Positions 1 to 9,612 of a stretch of 17,332 nt of DNA are shown here, piece after piece (positions within the stretch are counted from its first letter, which is position 1; every line of letters begins with the position of its first letter). A program made the position numbers and the translations under genes. Under the pieces are notes generated by a model, which worked only from the letters and a program-made list of their open reading frames with translations, made no database searches and was not told the origin of the DNA. The DNA lies in the NCBI GenBank assembly GCA_036337765.1, contig JAYZDP010000036.1:1-17332 (forward strand), written 5' to 3'. This DNA is from JAYZDP01 sp036337765 (GTDB taxonomy: Bacteria; Acidobacteriota; Thermoanaerobaculia; Multivoradales; Multivoraceae).

Positions 1-1158
1 TGCGCGCCCGCCGTGTTGACTCGAGTCCATCTGGTGGGGCGGGCGGGCGGCGTCGCATTGCTGCGCCGGGCCGGGGGTTGGCGGCTGGGGGAGCGGTGGG
101 ACGACCCGGCCGACGCGGAGGCCGTCGCGGATCTTCTCGACGAGCTCTCGGCTCTCGAGTCGGAGAGATCTCTCGACCAGTGGGATCCGCGGGCCGCGGG
201 CCTCGATGAACCGCGACGGAGCATTCGGCTGGTTACCAGGGAGGGCGCCGAGGTGGCACTCGACATCGGCGCCGAGGTGCCAGGCACGTCGACCATGCTT
301 GTCGCGGTCGCCGGAACCGAGCGCACTCGCGTGGTGGAGACAGAGATTTGGGGTGCTCTGGCCCGCGATCCTGGCGGCTGGCGCAGCCGCTCTGTGTTCT
401 CGACTGGAAGCGAACAAGTCGCGTCGATCGCGGTGCGCACCGCCGGCTCGAGTCTCAAGATCGAACTTCGGGACGACGAGCCCTGGCTGGTGGAGCCGAT
501 CGAGGACCTTGCCGATCCACAGCTCGCGCGGGGTCTGTTCGACGCCGTCGATTCGGTGGAGATCCAGGACTTTCTCGATGGCGAGGCGCCAGACTCGCCG
601 AGAGCGGGCGGTAGCGAGATCGAGCTGTGGCTCAAAGACGGATCCAGGGAGGTGCTGAGGGTAGCGGAGGCGCTACCGGAAGGGGGCCACATCGCCGTTC
701 TCGCCGGGCGCACGTTCGAGATCGGCGGCGGCTTCGACGAGGCCCTTTCCCGCCCCGTCGACGACTGGCGTAGCCGGGCGTGGCTGCGGTGGCCGGTCTA
801 CGACATCAAGGGTGTCCGCGTCGAGAGTGAAGAGCTGGAGCCCCTCGAGCTCTCGCGCGTCGAGGACGAGTGGCTATCGGGAGTGGAGCCGCTCGATTCG
901 ACACGCGTCATCGAGCTGTTGTACGCACTCGATGAGGCCGCCGCCGCCGGCTTCGCCGTGGCCAGGCCCGCGACTGCCCCTCGCCTGGTCGTTCATCTAC
1001 GCGCGGGCGAGGCGGACCGGCATGGCACCCTCGAGCTCTACCCCGCGGGCTCGAGCGGTCTGGTGGCGGCCACAGCGTCGGGCCGGTCCGCGACGCTTCT
1101 CATTCCGCTGGCCGCCAGCGATCGGATCGACGCGGCTGTCGCCGCGCTACGCGAATAG
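1..1158 (+). CDS. DUF4340 domain-containing protein, 5' partial
   Basis: The frame is open to the left edge of the window, so the true start lies upstream; the GTG at 13 is only the first possible internal start. About 385 residues are visible. Family members usually begin with a membrane anchor followed by the pattern 'val.r..ggWrl..p...ad...v..lL..l..l', and the visible part matches from that point (GGWRLGERW, then ADAEAVADLLDELSALES). Further short beta-rich segments end in DDWRSRAWLRWPVYDIKGV, typical of the DUF4340 fold. The molecular function is unknown. In other genomes DUF4340 genes often follow ABC-2 transporter and GldG-like genes, which cannot be checked here. The stop at 1156-1158 overlaps the end of the convergent mutase gene by 12 nt. 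Family assignment is from sequence pattern; periplasmic localisation is inferred because the N-terminus is missing. Confidence 0.75.
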   Translation, partial: CAPAVLTRVHLVGRAGGVALLRRAGGWRLGERWDDPADAEAVADLLDELSALESERSLDQWDPRAAGLDEPRRSIRLVTREGAEVALDIGAEVPGTSTMLVAVAGTERTRVVETEIWGALARDPGGWRSRSVFSTGSEQVASIAVRTAGSSLKIELRDDEPWLVEPIEDLADPQLARGLFDAVDSVEIQDFLDGEAPDSPRAGGSEIELWLKDGSREVLRVAEALPEGGHIAVLAGRTFEIGGGFDEALSRPVDDWRSRAWLRWPVYDIKGVRVESEELEPLELSRVEDEWLSGVEPLDSTRVIELLYALDEAAAAGFAVARPATAPRLVVHLRAGEADRHGTLELYPAGSSGLVAATASGRSATLLIPLAASDRIDAAVAALRE

Positions 1159-2742
1159 CGATTCTTCGTGCTCGCCATAGGCGTCGCGTAGGACGTCGGA
1201 GATCTCTCCCAGCGTGACCTCGGCGCGAACGCAGTCGAGAATCGCGGGCATCAGGTTTCGGTCCTCGCCCGCGGCGCCACGCAGGGCCCCGATTCCGGCG
1301 GCGGCGGCGGCGGCGTCGCGACCTTCGCGCAGCGCGTTCAGCCGCTCACACTGCTCACGTTCCGCGGCGGGGTCGATGACCAGGATGTCGGGCACCGTTT
1401 CCCCTTCGACCCGATGGCGGTTGATGCCGACGACAATGTCTTCTTCGCGCTCCAGCGCCCGCTGGGCCTGGTAGGCAGCTTCGGCGATCTCGCGCTGCTG
1501 AAAGCCCTGCTCGATCGCGGCGCGCGCCCCCCCCATGGCGTCGATGCGCTCGAGGTAGGCAGTGGCCTCGGCGACGATCTCCTCGGTGAGCGACTCCACT
1601 GCCCACGAGCCGCCGAGCGGATCGGTGAAGCGGGTGATGCCGCTCTCGTGGGCGATCACCTGCTGCGTGCGCAGGGCGACCACCACAGATTCTTCGGTCG
1701 GCAGGCCCAGGGCCTCGTCGCGCGCGTTGGTGTGCAGCGACTGCGTGCCCCCACACACCGCGGCGAGGGCCTGGATCGCGACCCGTACGACGTTGTTCTC
1801 CGGCTGCTGCGCGGTGAGCGTCGATCCCGCGGTTTGAGTGTGAAAGCGCAGCCAGCAAGAGCGTGGGTTGGTGGGCGAGTACCGCTCCTGAACCAGCTTG
1901 GCCCACAGCTGGCGCGCAGCGCGGAACTTGGCGACCTCGCCGAGGAAGTCGTTGTGCGAGTTGAAGAAAAACGAAAGGCGCGGTGCGAAGCTGTCGATGT
2001 CGAGGCCCCGCTCGAGTGCCGCATCGATGTAGCACAGGCCGTTGGCGAGGGTGAATGCGACCTCCTGAGCGGCGGTCGAGCCTGCTTCGCGCATGTGGTA
2101 CCCCGATATCGAGATCGGGTTCCAGCGCGGCACGTGCTCCGAGCAGAAAGCGACCAGATCAGTGACGAGCTTGATCGAGGGGCCTGGGGGGTAGATGTAG
2201 GTGCCGCGTGCCGCGTACTCCTTGAGGATGTCGTTTTGTACGGTTCCGCCGACCTTCGCCCAATCGATTCCCTGCTCTTGGGCCACTGCCAGATACAGCG
2301 CGAGCAGTATCGGTGCGGTGGAGTTGATGGTCATCGAAGTCGTGACCTGATCGAGCGGGATGCCGTCGAAAAGGACTCGCATGTCGTGGATCGAGTCGAT
2401 GGCGACGCCAACCCGCCCGACCTCGCCGCGAGCCTCGGTGCTATCGGAGTCGTAGCCGATCTGCGTGGGCAGATCAAAGGCCACCGACAGACCCGTCGTT
2501 CCCTGGGCCAGCAGGTAGCGGTAGCGACGGTTCGACTCCGCCGCACTCGAGTAGCCGGCGTACTGGCGCATCGTCCACAGCCGCTTGCGGTACATGTCTG
2601 CATACAGGCCGCGGGTGAACGGAAAGGCACCAGGATCACCGAGATCTCTGGCATAGTCGAGAGTTGAGTCCGCGGGCGCGCGAAAGGGCTTCTTAGCCGC
2701 GTTCTCGTGACTCGAAACGGAAGTGGAAGTCTTGTCGGACAT
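1147..2742 (-). CDS. Methylmalonyl-CoA mutase, large (catalytic) subunit without B12-binding domain
   Basis: At 531 aa this is the TIM-barrel substrate domain of acyl-CoA mutases, which interconvert (R)-methylmalonyl-CoA and succinyl-CoA with adenosylcobalamin. Conserved blocks are RQYAGYS (59-65), FDLPTQIGYDSD (89-100), QNDILKEYAARGTYIYPP (169-186), SISGYHMREAG (211-221) and a GGTQSLHTNA block. Compared with the Propionibacterium enzyme at a constant offset of 28 residues, Tyr89, Gln197, Arg207 and His244 correspond to Tyr61, Gln169, Arg179 and His216. Tyr plus Arg is the methylmalonyl-CoA signature, whereas isobutyryl-CoA mutase has Phe/Gln. The C-terminal ~130-residue cobalamin domain is absent, so a separate small subunit is expected elsewhere. 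The gene starts with ATG, has no Shine-Dalgarno sequence and carries a perfect TATAAT 8 nt upstream. It likely serves propionate or branched-chain catabolism. Family is near certain; specificity rests on the two residues. Confidence 0.95.
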   Translation of the reverse strand: MSDKTSTSVSSHENAAKKPFRAPADSTLDYARDLGDPGAFPFTRGLYADMYRKRLWTMRQYAGYSSAAESNRRYRYLLAQGTTGLSVAFDLPTQIGYDSDSTEARGEVGRVGVAIDSIHDMRVLFDGIPLDQVTTSMTINSTAPILLALYLAVAQEQGIDWAKVGGTVQNDILKEYAARGTYIYPPGPSIKLVTDLVAFCSEHVPRWNPISISGYHMREAGSTAAQEVAFTLANGLCYIDAALERGLDIDSFAPRLSFFFNSHNDFLGEVAKFRAARQLWAKLVQERYSPTNPRSCWLRFHTQTAGSTLTAQQPENNVVRVAIQALAAVCGGTQSLHTNARDEALGLPTEESVVVALRTQQVIAHESGITRFTDPLGGSWAVESLTEEIVAEATAYLERIDAMGGARAAIEQGFQQREIAEAAYQAQRALEREEDIVVGINRHRVEGETVPDILVIDPAAEREQCERLNALREGRDAAAAAAGIGALRGAAGEDRNLMPAILDCVRAEVTLGEISDVLRDAYGEHEESLFA

Positions 2743-2750
2743 GGGGGAGG

Positions 2751-2756
2751 ATTATA
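2751..2756 (-). promoter_or_regulatory. Candidate -10 box of the mutase gene (leaderless start)
   Basis: The minus strand reads TATAAT, a perfect -10 hexamer, with 8 nt between it and the mutase ATG. Transcription normally starts about 7 nt downstream of this element, which would place +1 at or next to the ATG. The bases between are CCTCCCCC, with no ribosome-binding site. No good -35 is seen at the usual distance (GCCGCG is at 17 bp), so this rests on the hexamer and its spacing. Confidence 0.5.
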
Positions 2757-2856
2757 GCGGCGATCATCTGGGACGCGGCTGGTTCTCCACCGCCCGTCCA
2801 GCGCCGGGACGACGGCCAAACCACTGAATCCGCTGCCGATCGCGATATTAGACAAG

Positions 2857-2872
2857 CACCTATTTGTAGGGG
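2857..2872 (+). promoter_or_regulatory. NrdR box 1 (upstream) of nrdJ
   Basis: The 16-mer CACCTATTTGTAGGGG has the core CTATTTGTAG, which matches the NrdR-box core CwAtATaTwG at 8 of 10 positions. It lies exactly 32 bp (about three helical turns) before a second, better box, the arrangement typical of NrdR operators. NrdR is a zinc-ribbon/ATP-cone repressor of ribonucleotide reductase genes, and the adjacent gene is a ribonucleotide reductase. The flanking arms are degenerate, so on its own this box would be weak. Confidence 0.72.
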
Positions 2873-2888
2873 GTAGAGTCACCGGACA

Positions 2889-2904
2889 CCACAAGATGTA
2901 GTGG
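2889..2904 (+). promoter_or_regulatory. NrdR box 2 (promoter-proximal) of nrdJ
   Basis: The 16-mer CCACAAGATGTAGTGG matches the NrdR consensus acaCwAtATaTwGtgt at 12 of 16 positions. It keeps the C, A, T and G core bases and has near-dyad arms ACCAC/GTGGT. It ends 6 nt before the candidate -35 box (2911), so a bound repressor would sit against RNA polymerase. With the upstream box it forms the usual phased pair. Confidence 0.8.
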
Positions 2905-2910
2905 TTGTTC

Positions 2911-2940
2911 TTGACTTTCCGCCTCTGTTCATCGTAGGTT
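2911..2940 (+). promoter_or_regulatory. Candidate sigma-70-type promoter of nrdJ
   Basis: TTGACT at 2911-2916 matches the -35 consensus at 5 of 6 positions. TAGGTT at 2935-2940 is a weak -10 (3 of 6) after an 18-bp spacer. It lies directly downstream of the two NrdR boxes. Transcription would begin near 2947 and leave a leader of about 84 nt. The -35 is convincing, the -10 is not. Confidence 0.5.
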
Positions 2941-3020
2941 AAGCTAATCCGGTTAACACAGGCGCGGCTCGAAAAGAGGGTCGAGATTCGTTCGTTGGCC
3001 GCGCTGCAGTAGACGGTTTC

Positions 3021-3027
3021 GAGGGAG
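3021..3027 (+). promoter_or_regulatory. Ribosome-binding site of nrdJ
   Basis: GAGGGAG lies 3 nt before the ATG at 3031 and is one of the few clear Shine-Dalgarno-like sequences in the window. It supports this start and contrasts with the divergent mutase gene, which has none. Confidence 0.6.
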
Positions 3028-3030
3028 ATC

Positions 3031-5832
<2,802 letters not shown>

Positions 5833-5882
5833 GGCTCCAAGACCGGTAGATCGCGCGCGAGTGATCGCGTATGCTCGCGCCG

Positions 5883-6449
5883 ATGAGCGACCCTGCCGCC
5901 GGCCGATCGTCCCTCCTCATCCCTGTAGTGGCGGGCGTGCTCCTAAGCGGCTTGGCTGCCTACGCGGGCTGGACGCTGGGATCGTCAGCGGCCGTCAACG
6001 TTGCGGCCGGGGCGGAGGCCGAAGCCGAGATTGGGTACCCGGCGATCCTCAACAACTTCAGGCTGCCATCCGTGAGTGGGGAGGAGGTCGCTGCAGAGGA
6101 TTTCAGGGGCGACGTCGTGGTGGTCGATTTCTGGGCCACCTGGTGCAGCCCGTGCCGCGTGCAGGCGCGGATCCTCGAGCCGATCTTCGAGGAGTACAAG
6201 AGCCAGGGCGTTCGGTTTCTCGCCATCAGTCTGGGCGAAGACCTGGAAACCGTGAAGAGCTACGTCGACGACAAGCCCTACCCCTACCCCGTGCTCTACG
6301 ACATGCCCGACCAGATCGCGATCGAGGCCGACATCTACGCCCTGCCGACGATGATGGTGCTCGACACCAAGGGCGAGGTGGCCTACTTCCAATCGGGACT
6401 CTCCGACGCTCTGTCCGTGCGTGAAGCGATCGAAAGTGCGCGACTCTGA
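5883..6449 (+). CDS. TlpA/ResA-like membrane-anchored thioredoxin
   Basis: The protein is 188 aa from ATG 5883; an in-frame ATG at 5871 would add four residues. Neither start has a Shine-Dalgarno sequence. I chose 5883 because it gives a short polar N-terminus before a hydrophobic segment at about residues 10-30, a signal anchor or signal peptide. The thioredoxin fold follows: VVVDFWATWCSPC with redox cysteines Cys88 and Cys91, then the cis-proline loop YALPTMMVLD. This is the TlpA/ResA pattern of extracytoplasmic reductases that keep cytochrome-c or other periplasmic thiols reduced; the substrate cannot be told from sequence. It starts about 50 nt after nrdJ and could be cotranscribed. Its end overlaps the next small gene. 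Confidence 0.88.
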   Translation: MSDPAAGRSSLLIPVVAGVLLSGLAAYAGWTLGSSAAVNVAAGAEAEAEIGYPAILNNFRLPSVSGEEVAAEDFRGDVVVVDFWATWCSPCRVQARILEPIFEEYKSQGVRFLAISLGEDLETVKSYVDDKPYPYPVLYDMPDQIAIEADIYALPTMMVLDTKGEVAYFQSGLSDALSVREAIESARL

Positions 6450-6720
6450 GGGCAAACCGCTCGACCTGAGTGGGTTTTCCTCGGTCAACATCCGCAATCT
6501 CTCCATAAAGTGTGGGAACTGTGACAGCTACCAGACCATGGCGGGTTTCGCGCAGGGAAGAGACTGGAACGTCTACACGTTCGAGTGCGAGAACGGGGTG
6601 TGCGCCCCGGCGGTGACGCGTACCCTGGTCGAGGTGCCACGCGAGTTGGACGAGTACGCTACGCGAGACCCCGAATGGCGCGGCGGCAAGCGGCATGCGG
6701 GATCCGGCGACGACTCCTAG
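6436..6720 (+). CDS. Small four-cysteine protein, function unknown
   Basis: About 94 aa from GTG 6436; a GTG at 6421 would add five residues. Either start lies inside the end of the thioredoxin gene (14 or 29 nt overlap), so translation is probably coupled. The sequence shows KCGNC followed about 25 residues later by CENGVC, a CX2C...CX4C arrangement that could bind a metal as a small zinc ribbon. The tail is acidic and polar, and there is no signal peptide or membrane segment. I do not recognise a family. Coupling to a thioredoxin raises the possibility of a thiol-related role, but that is only context. Confidence 0.65.
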   Translation: MRDSEGKPLDLSGFSSVNIRNLSIKCGNCDSYQTMAGFAQGRDWNVYTFECENGVCAPAVTRTLVEVPRELDEYATRDPEWRGGKRHAGSGDDS

Positions 6721-6777
6721 CGGTGCGGTCTTACCATTCATCTCAAACGACTCTTCCTTGACGGGGGTGAATAGGAC

Positions 6778-7836
6778 ATGTCGACGGTTGTTCACATCGT
6801 AGGAACTGGAACCATCGGTGAGCCGCTGATCGGGCTGTTCGCGGACTTCGGTCTGGGTGCCGAAGAGGTCACGTTCCACAAGCGCACGCCGTTGGTATCC
6901 GATCGCGCGAAACTCGAGCACCTAATGACACGCGGCGCCAAGCTCGCGGTCGACGACGATGTGCGAGCGGACTTCGAGGCTCTCGGTCATACCGTCACCT
7001 ACGAGGCGCGAGAAGCGCTGGAGCGGGCCTCAGTGGTCATCGACTGCACGCCGGCCGGCAATGTACACAAGCAGCGCAGCTACCAGAGTTTGAGCGGACC
7101 GACTGGGTTTCTCGCTCAAGGTAGCGAGTTCGGTTTCGGCAAGCCCTACGCCCGCGGCATCAACGAGGAGGTTTTCGACGGCGCCGAGGACCGCTTCATC
7201 CAGGTGGTGTCGTGCAACACCCACAACATGGTCACGCTGATCAAGACCTTGACCTCGGACGACGACGGCGGCTTCGATCTCGAGCGGGCCAACTTCGTCT
7301 GCATCCGGCGCGCTAACGACATCAGCCAATCTGACAAGTTCATCCCCTCGCCCAACGTTGGCGCCCATGACGACCCAGAGTTCGGTACCCACCATGCCAG
7401 GGACGCGCACTACGTTTTCGACACCCTGGGCGAGGACTTCGACCTGTTCTCCAGCGCGGTCAAGGTCAACACTCAGTACATGCATTCGATCTGGTTCAAC
7501 ATTCGCCTGAACCGCGACGTCACCCTCGACGAGGTCAAGGAGCGGTTCCACGCCAATCCCCGGGTGGCGATGACCGAAAAGCGGGACGCGAATCTGATCT
7601 TCAGTTTCGGTCGTGACCACGGCTACTACGGTCGCATCCTGTCGCAGACGGTGATCGCGGAGCCGACTCTAACTGTTCGCCGCAGGCGCGAGGTCTACGG
7701 CTTCTGCTTCACTCCGCAGGACGGCAATTCACTGCTGTCCTCGATTGCGGCGGCGCTGTGGCGCCTCGACCCCGATTGGGAGCGGGTGTCCGAGAAGCTG
7801 TCGCCACTGCGGCGATGGCTCTACCAAGAGATCTAG
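6778..7836 (+). CDS. Type II (archaeal-type) GAPDH-like NAD(P)-dependent dehydrogenase
   Basis: The 352-aa protein begins with a Rossmann fingerprint, IVGTGTIGEPL. It continues through a DCTPAG segment and AQGSEFGFG to VVSCNTHNM, where Cys146 sits in the place of the catalytic cysteine (about residue 140) of archaeal glyceraldehyde-3-phosphate dehydrogenases, whose motif is SCNT. A later FGTHHARDAH block (His205/His206) matches the SHHG block that carries the general-base histidine. The reaction is therefore probably a phosphorylating or non-phosphorylating aldehyde oxidation by NAD(P), but the substrate is not fixed; the match is partial and this may be a divergent paralogue rather than true Gap2. 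The ATG is preceded by GGGGGTGA and ATAGGAC, the latter touching the start codon. The neighbouring rlmD-like gene follows after 40 nt. Confidence 0.7.
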   Translation: MSTVVHIVGTGTIGEPLIGLFADFGLGAEEVTFHKRTPLVSDRAKLEHLMTRGAKLAVDDDVRADFEALGHTVTYEAREALERASVVIDCTPAGNVHKQRSYQSLSGPTGFLAQGSEFGFGKPYARGINEEVFDGAEDRFIQVVSCNTHNMVTLIKTLTSDDDGGFDLERANFVCIRRANDISQSDKFIPSPNVGAHDDPEFGTHHARDAHYVFDTLGEDFDLFSSAVKVNTQYMHSIWFNIRLNRDVTLDEVKERFHANPRVAMTEKRDANLIFSFGRDHGYYGRILSQTVIAEPTLTVRRRREVYGFCFTPQDGNSLLSSIAAALWRLDPDWERVSEKLSPLRRWLYQEI

Positions 7837-7876
7837 TGTCGAGGGCGATACGCCTACGAACAACCGGGGATAGGAC

Positions 7877-9097
7877 TTGAGTGGGGCAGACGACCGCCGC
7901 CGCGCCGTAGCAGGGGTCCTCGCCGGCCTCGATGAGGTCGAGGTCCGGGTGGACAAGTTGGTGACGGGTGGCGACGGGCTCGCCCGCGTGGAGGGGGTAC
8001 CGCTTTTCATCAGCCGCGCGGCTCCGGGCGATCGGGCGCGAGTCCGCATCGTCGACCGCCGGCCGGACTACGGTCGGGCCGAGATCGTGGAACTGGTGGA
8101 GCCCTCGCCGGTGCGCAGGGAAGCGCCGTGCCCGCACTTCGGCCGCTGTGGCGGTTGCGACTTGCAGCACATAGACGATGCCGCGCAGTCGAAGCTGCGT
8201 GCCGGGGCTGCGCTCGAGACCCTGCGTCGCATCGGCAACGTCGAGCCGCAGGAAGTGGAGGTCGTGACCGGGGCGGCGTGGGGCTACCGGCTACGCGCTC
8301 AGCTGAGGACCGATGAAGAGGGTCGAGTCGGCTATTTCGCGCGTGGCTCGCGCGATCTCGTGGCGGTCGATGCCTGTCCGGTTCTGCTCCCTGAGCTCGA
8401 ATCCGTGATCGGGACACTCGCGGAGCAGCCCGGGGCTCTTCGCCCGAGGATCGACCTCGCGGTGGGCGATTCGGGCTTGATAAGTGCGGCTCCGCCGGTT
8501 CCCGAACATCCTGGTGGGGCAATCCGGCGCACGATCGCAGGGCACCGTTTCGAGTTCGACGCCCGGACCTTCTTCCAGGGCCACGCCGGGTTGCTCGACG
8601 ACCTCTATCGCGTGGCTTGCGGCCATTGGCGTGGCGAGACTGCACTCGATCTGTATGCGGGTGTTGGCTTGTTCAGCGTCGGGCTCGCGGGTCGCTACGA
8701 TCGGGTCGTGGGCGTTGAGTCAGATCGGGTCGCGGCTCGCTACGCGCGACGCAATGTGCGCCGGGCGCGGCTCGCGCAGCGCGCGCCAGTCGCGGGTGGT
8801 TGTCACATCGAGGTCGAGGGACGATCGGTCGAGGGCTTTCTGCCGACGTGGGCCGAGCCCGTGGATCGTGTGCTCGTGGATCCCCCTCGTGGGGGACTCG
8901 GTCGACCGGTCAAGCGCGAGCTCAAGCGGATCGCGGCAGGCCGGCTGACCTACGTGTCCTGCTACCCGGCTACTCTGGCGAGGGATCTGCGCGACCTGTC
9001 GGATGTGTATGCGGTGGAGAGTGTGACCCTTCTAGACATGTTCCCTCAGACGGGTCACATCGAGGCGGTGGTGCAGATGCGGCTGATAGCTTCGTGA
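7877..9097 (+). CDS. RlmD/TrmA-family RNA (uracil-5-)-methyltransferase
   Basis: At 406 aa, this enzyme methylates C5 of a uridine in 23S rRNA or tRNA using S-adenosylmethionine. An N-terminal TRAM domain covers about residues 20-80. Iron-sulphur ligands Cys85, Cys91, Cys94 and Cys167 are spaced almost exactly as in E. coli RlmD (81, 87, 90, 162). The SAM motif is LDLYAGVGLFS, followed by DPPRGG. The nucleophile is Cys362 in YVSCYPATLARD, and the C-terminal LDMFPQTGHIEAV block carries the catalytic Glu. The Asn normally after the nucleophile (SCNP) is Tyr here. The start is a TTG; no ATG or GTG in this frame gives a full TRAM domain, and the ATAGGAC before it matches the upstream gene. At 406 aa it is slightly short for RlmD. 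The target nucleotide cannot be decided from sequence. Confidence 0.9.
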   Translation: MSGADDRRRAVAGVLAGLDEVEVRVDKLVTGGDGLARVEGVPLFISRAAPGDRARVRIVDRRPDYGRAEIVELVEPSPVRREAPCPHFGRCGGCDLQHIDDAAQSKLRAGAALETLRRIGNVEPQEVEVVTGAAWGYRLRAQLRTDEEGRVGYFARGSRDLVAVDACPVLLPELESVIGTLAEQPGALRPRIDLAVGDSGLISAAPPVPEHPGGAIRRTIAGHRFEFDARTFFQGHAGLLDDLYRVACGHWRGETALDLYAGVGLFSVGLAGRYDRVVGVESDRVAARYARRNVRRARLAQRAPVAGGCHIEVEGRSVEGFLPTWAEPVDRVLVDPPRGGLGRPVKRELKRIAAGRLTYVSCYPATLARDLRDLSDVYAVESVTLLDMFPQTGHIEAVVQMRLIAS

Positions 9098-9099
9098 TC

Positions 9100-9612
9100 A
9101 TGAGCGCCGGGCCGAGCTACGAGATCGTGCTGACGAAGGAGGACTTCAAGTTCTCCGTGGCGCACTTCACGGTGTTCGGCCCGACGACGGCGGAAGTTCT
9201 GCACGGGCACAACTACTCGGTGAGCGTACGCGTTGCGGGCGAATCCACCGACAATCTCGGCCTGCTGCTCGACCTAAGCGCCTTCAAGACCGAGATCCGG
9301 CGGGTCTGTGGCTCGCTGGATTCACGGACGCTGGTTCCTACCGAGTGCCCGCTGGTCGAAGTCGGTGCCGCCGCCGACGCGGTCGACGTGCGCTTCGGTG
9401 ATCTCGCCTATCGGCTGGCCTCCGAGAGCGTCGTTCTCTTGCCCATTCGGAATACAAGCATCGAAGAGCTCGCCCTCTATTTCTGGCAGCAGCTGGCGCC
9501 CTCTCTGTCAGGGACGCGGGCACGGGGGCTGTCGGTCGAGGTCGCCGAGACGGCGGGGCAGAGTTGCGCCTACGTCGCGCCGCTGTCATCAGAGCACGGA
9601 GTCTCGGTATGA
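9100..9612 (+). CDS. 6-pyruvoyl-tetrahydropterin synthase / QueD-family protein with Glu in place of catalytic Cys
   Basis: 170 aa from ATG 9100. A GTG at 9094 is also in frame and overlaps the upstream stop as GTGA, so translation is probably coupled to the methyltransferase. The T-fold zinc site is present: His22 in the VAHF segment, and His35 and His37 in HGH. The cysteine that QueD and PTPS carry just before HGH (CxxxHGH) is missing; instead there is Glu32 in AEVLHGH. Glu in this area is described for the PTPS-III subgroup that can stand in for dihydroneopterin aldolase (FolB) in folate synthesis. A middle block (LVPTECP...VRFGDLAYRL...LLPIRNTSIEELA) fits longer PTPS homologues. Role: pterin, folate or 7-deazaguanine synthesis, undecided. 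It ends in an ATGA overlap with the next gene. Confidence 0.88.
   Translation: MSAGPSYEIVLTKEDFKFSVAHFTVFGPTTAEVLHGHNYSVSVRVAGESTDNLGLLLDLSAFKTEIRRVCGSLDSRTLVPTECPLVEVGAAADAVDVRFGDLAYRLASESVVLLPIRNTSIEELALYFWQQLAPSLSGTRARGLSVEVAETAGQSCAYVAPLSSEHGVSV

Noticed and set aside
1414..2667. Long plus-strand open frame (417 codons) opposite the mutase gene
   Set aside because: Antisense shadow of a well-conserved gene; its translation shows no family pattern and is a by-product of high GC content.
2937..2956. Direct repeat GGTTAA...GGTTAA near the nrdJ promoter
   Set aside because: Six-base repeats near an AT-richer promoter are easily chance; no known regulator matches the spacing.
2743..3030. Cobalamin riboswitch upstream of the two B12 enzymes
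   Set aside because: No recognisable B12-box sequence or long structured leader is present; the mutase side has almost no leader at all.
8800..9099. N-terminal extension of the PTPS-like reading frame
   Set aside because: This stretch is an out-of-frame shadow of the methyltransferase gene; the family domain begins right after the ATG at 9100.
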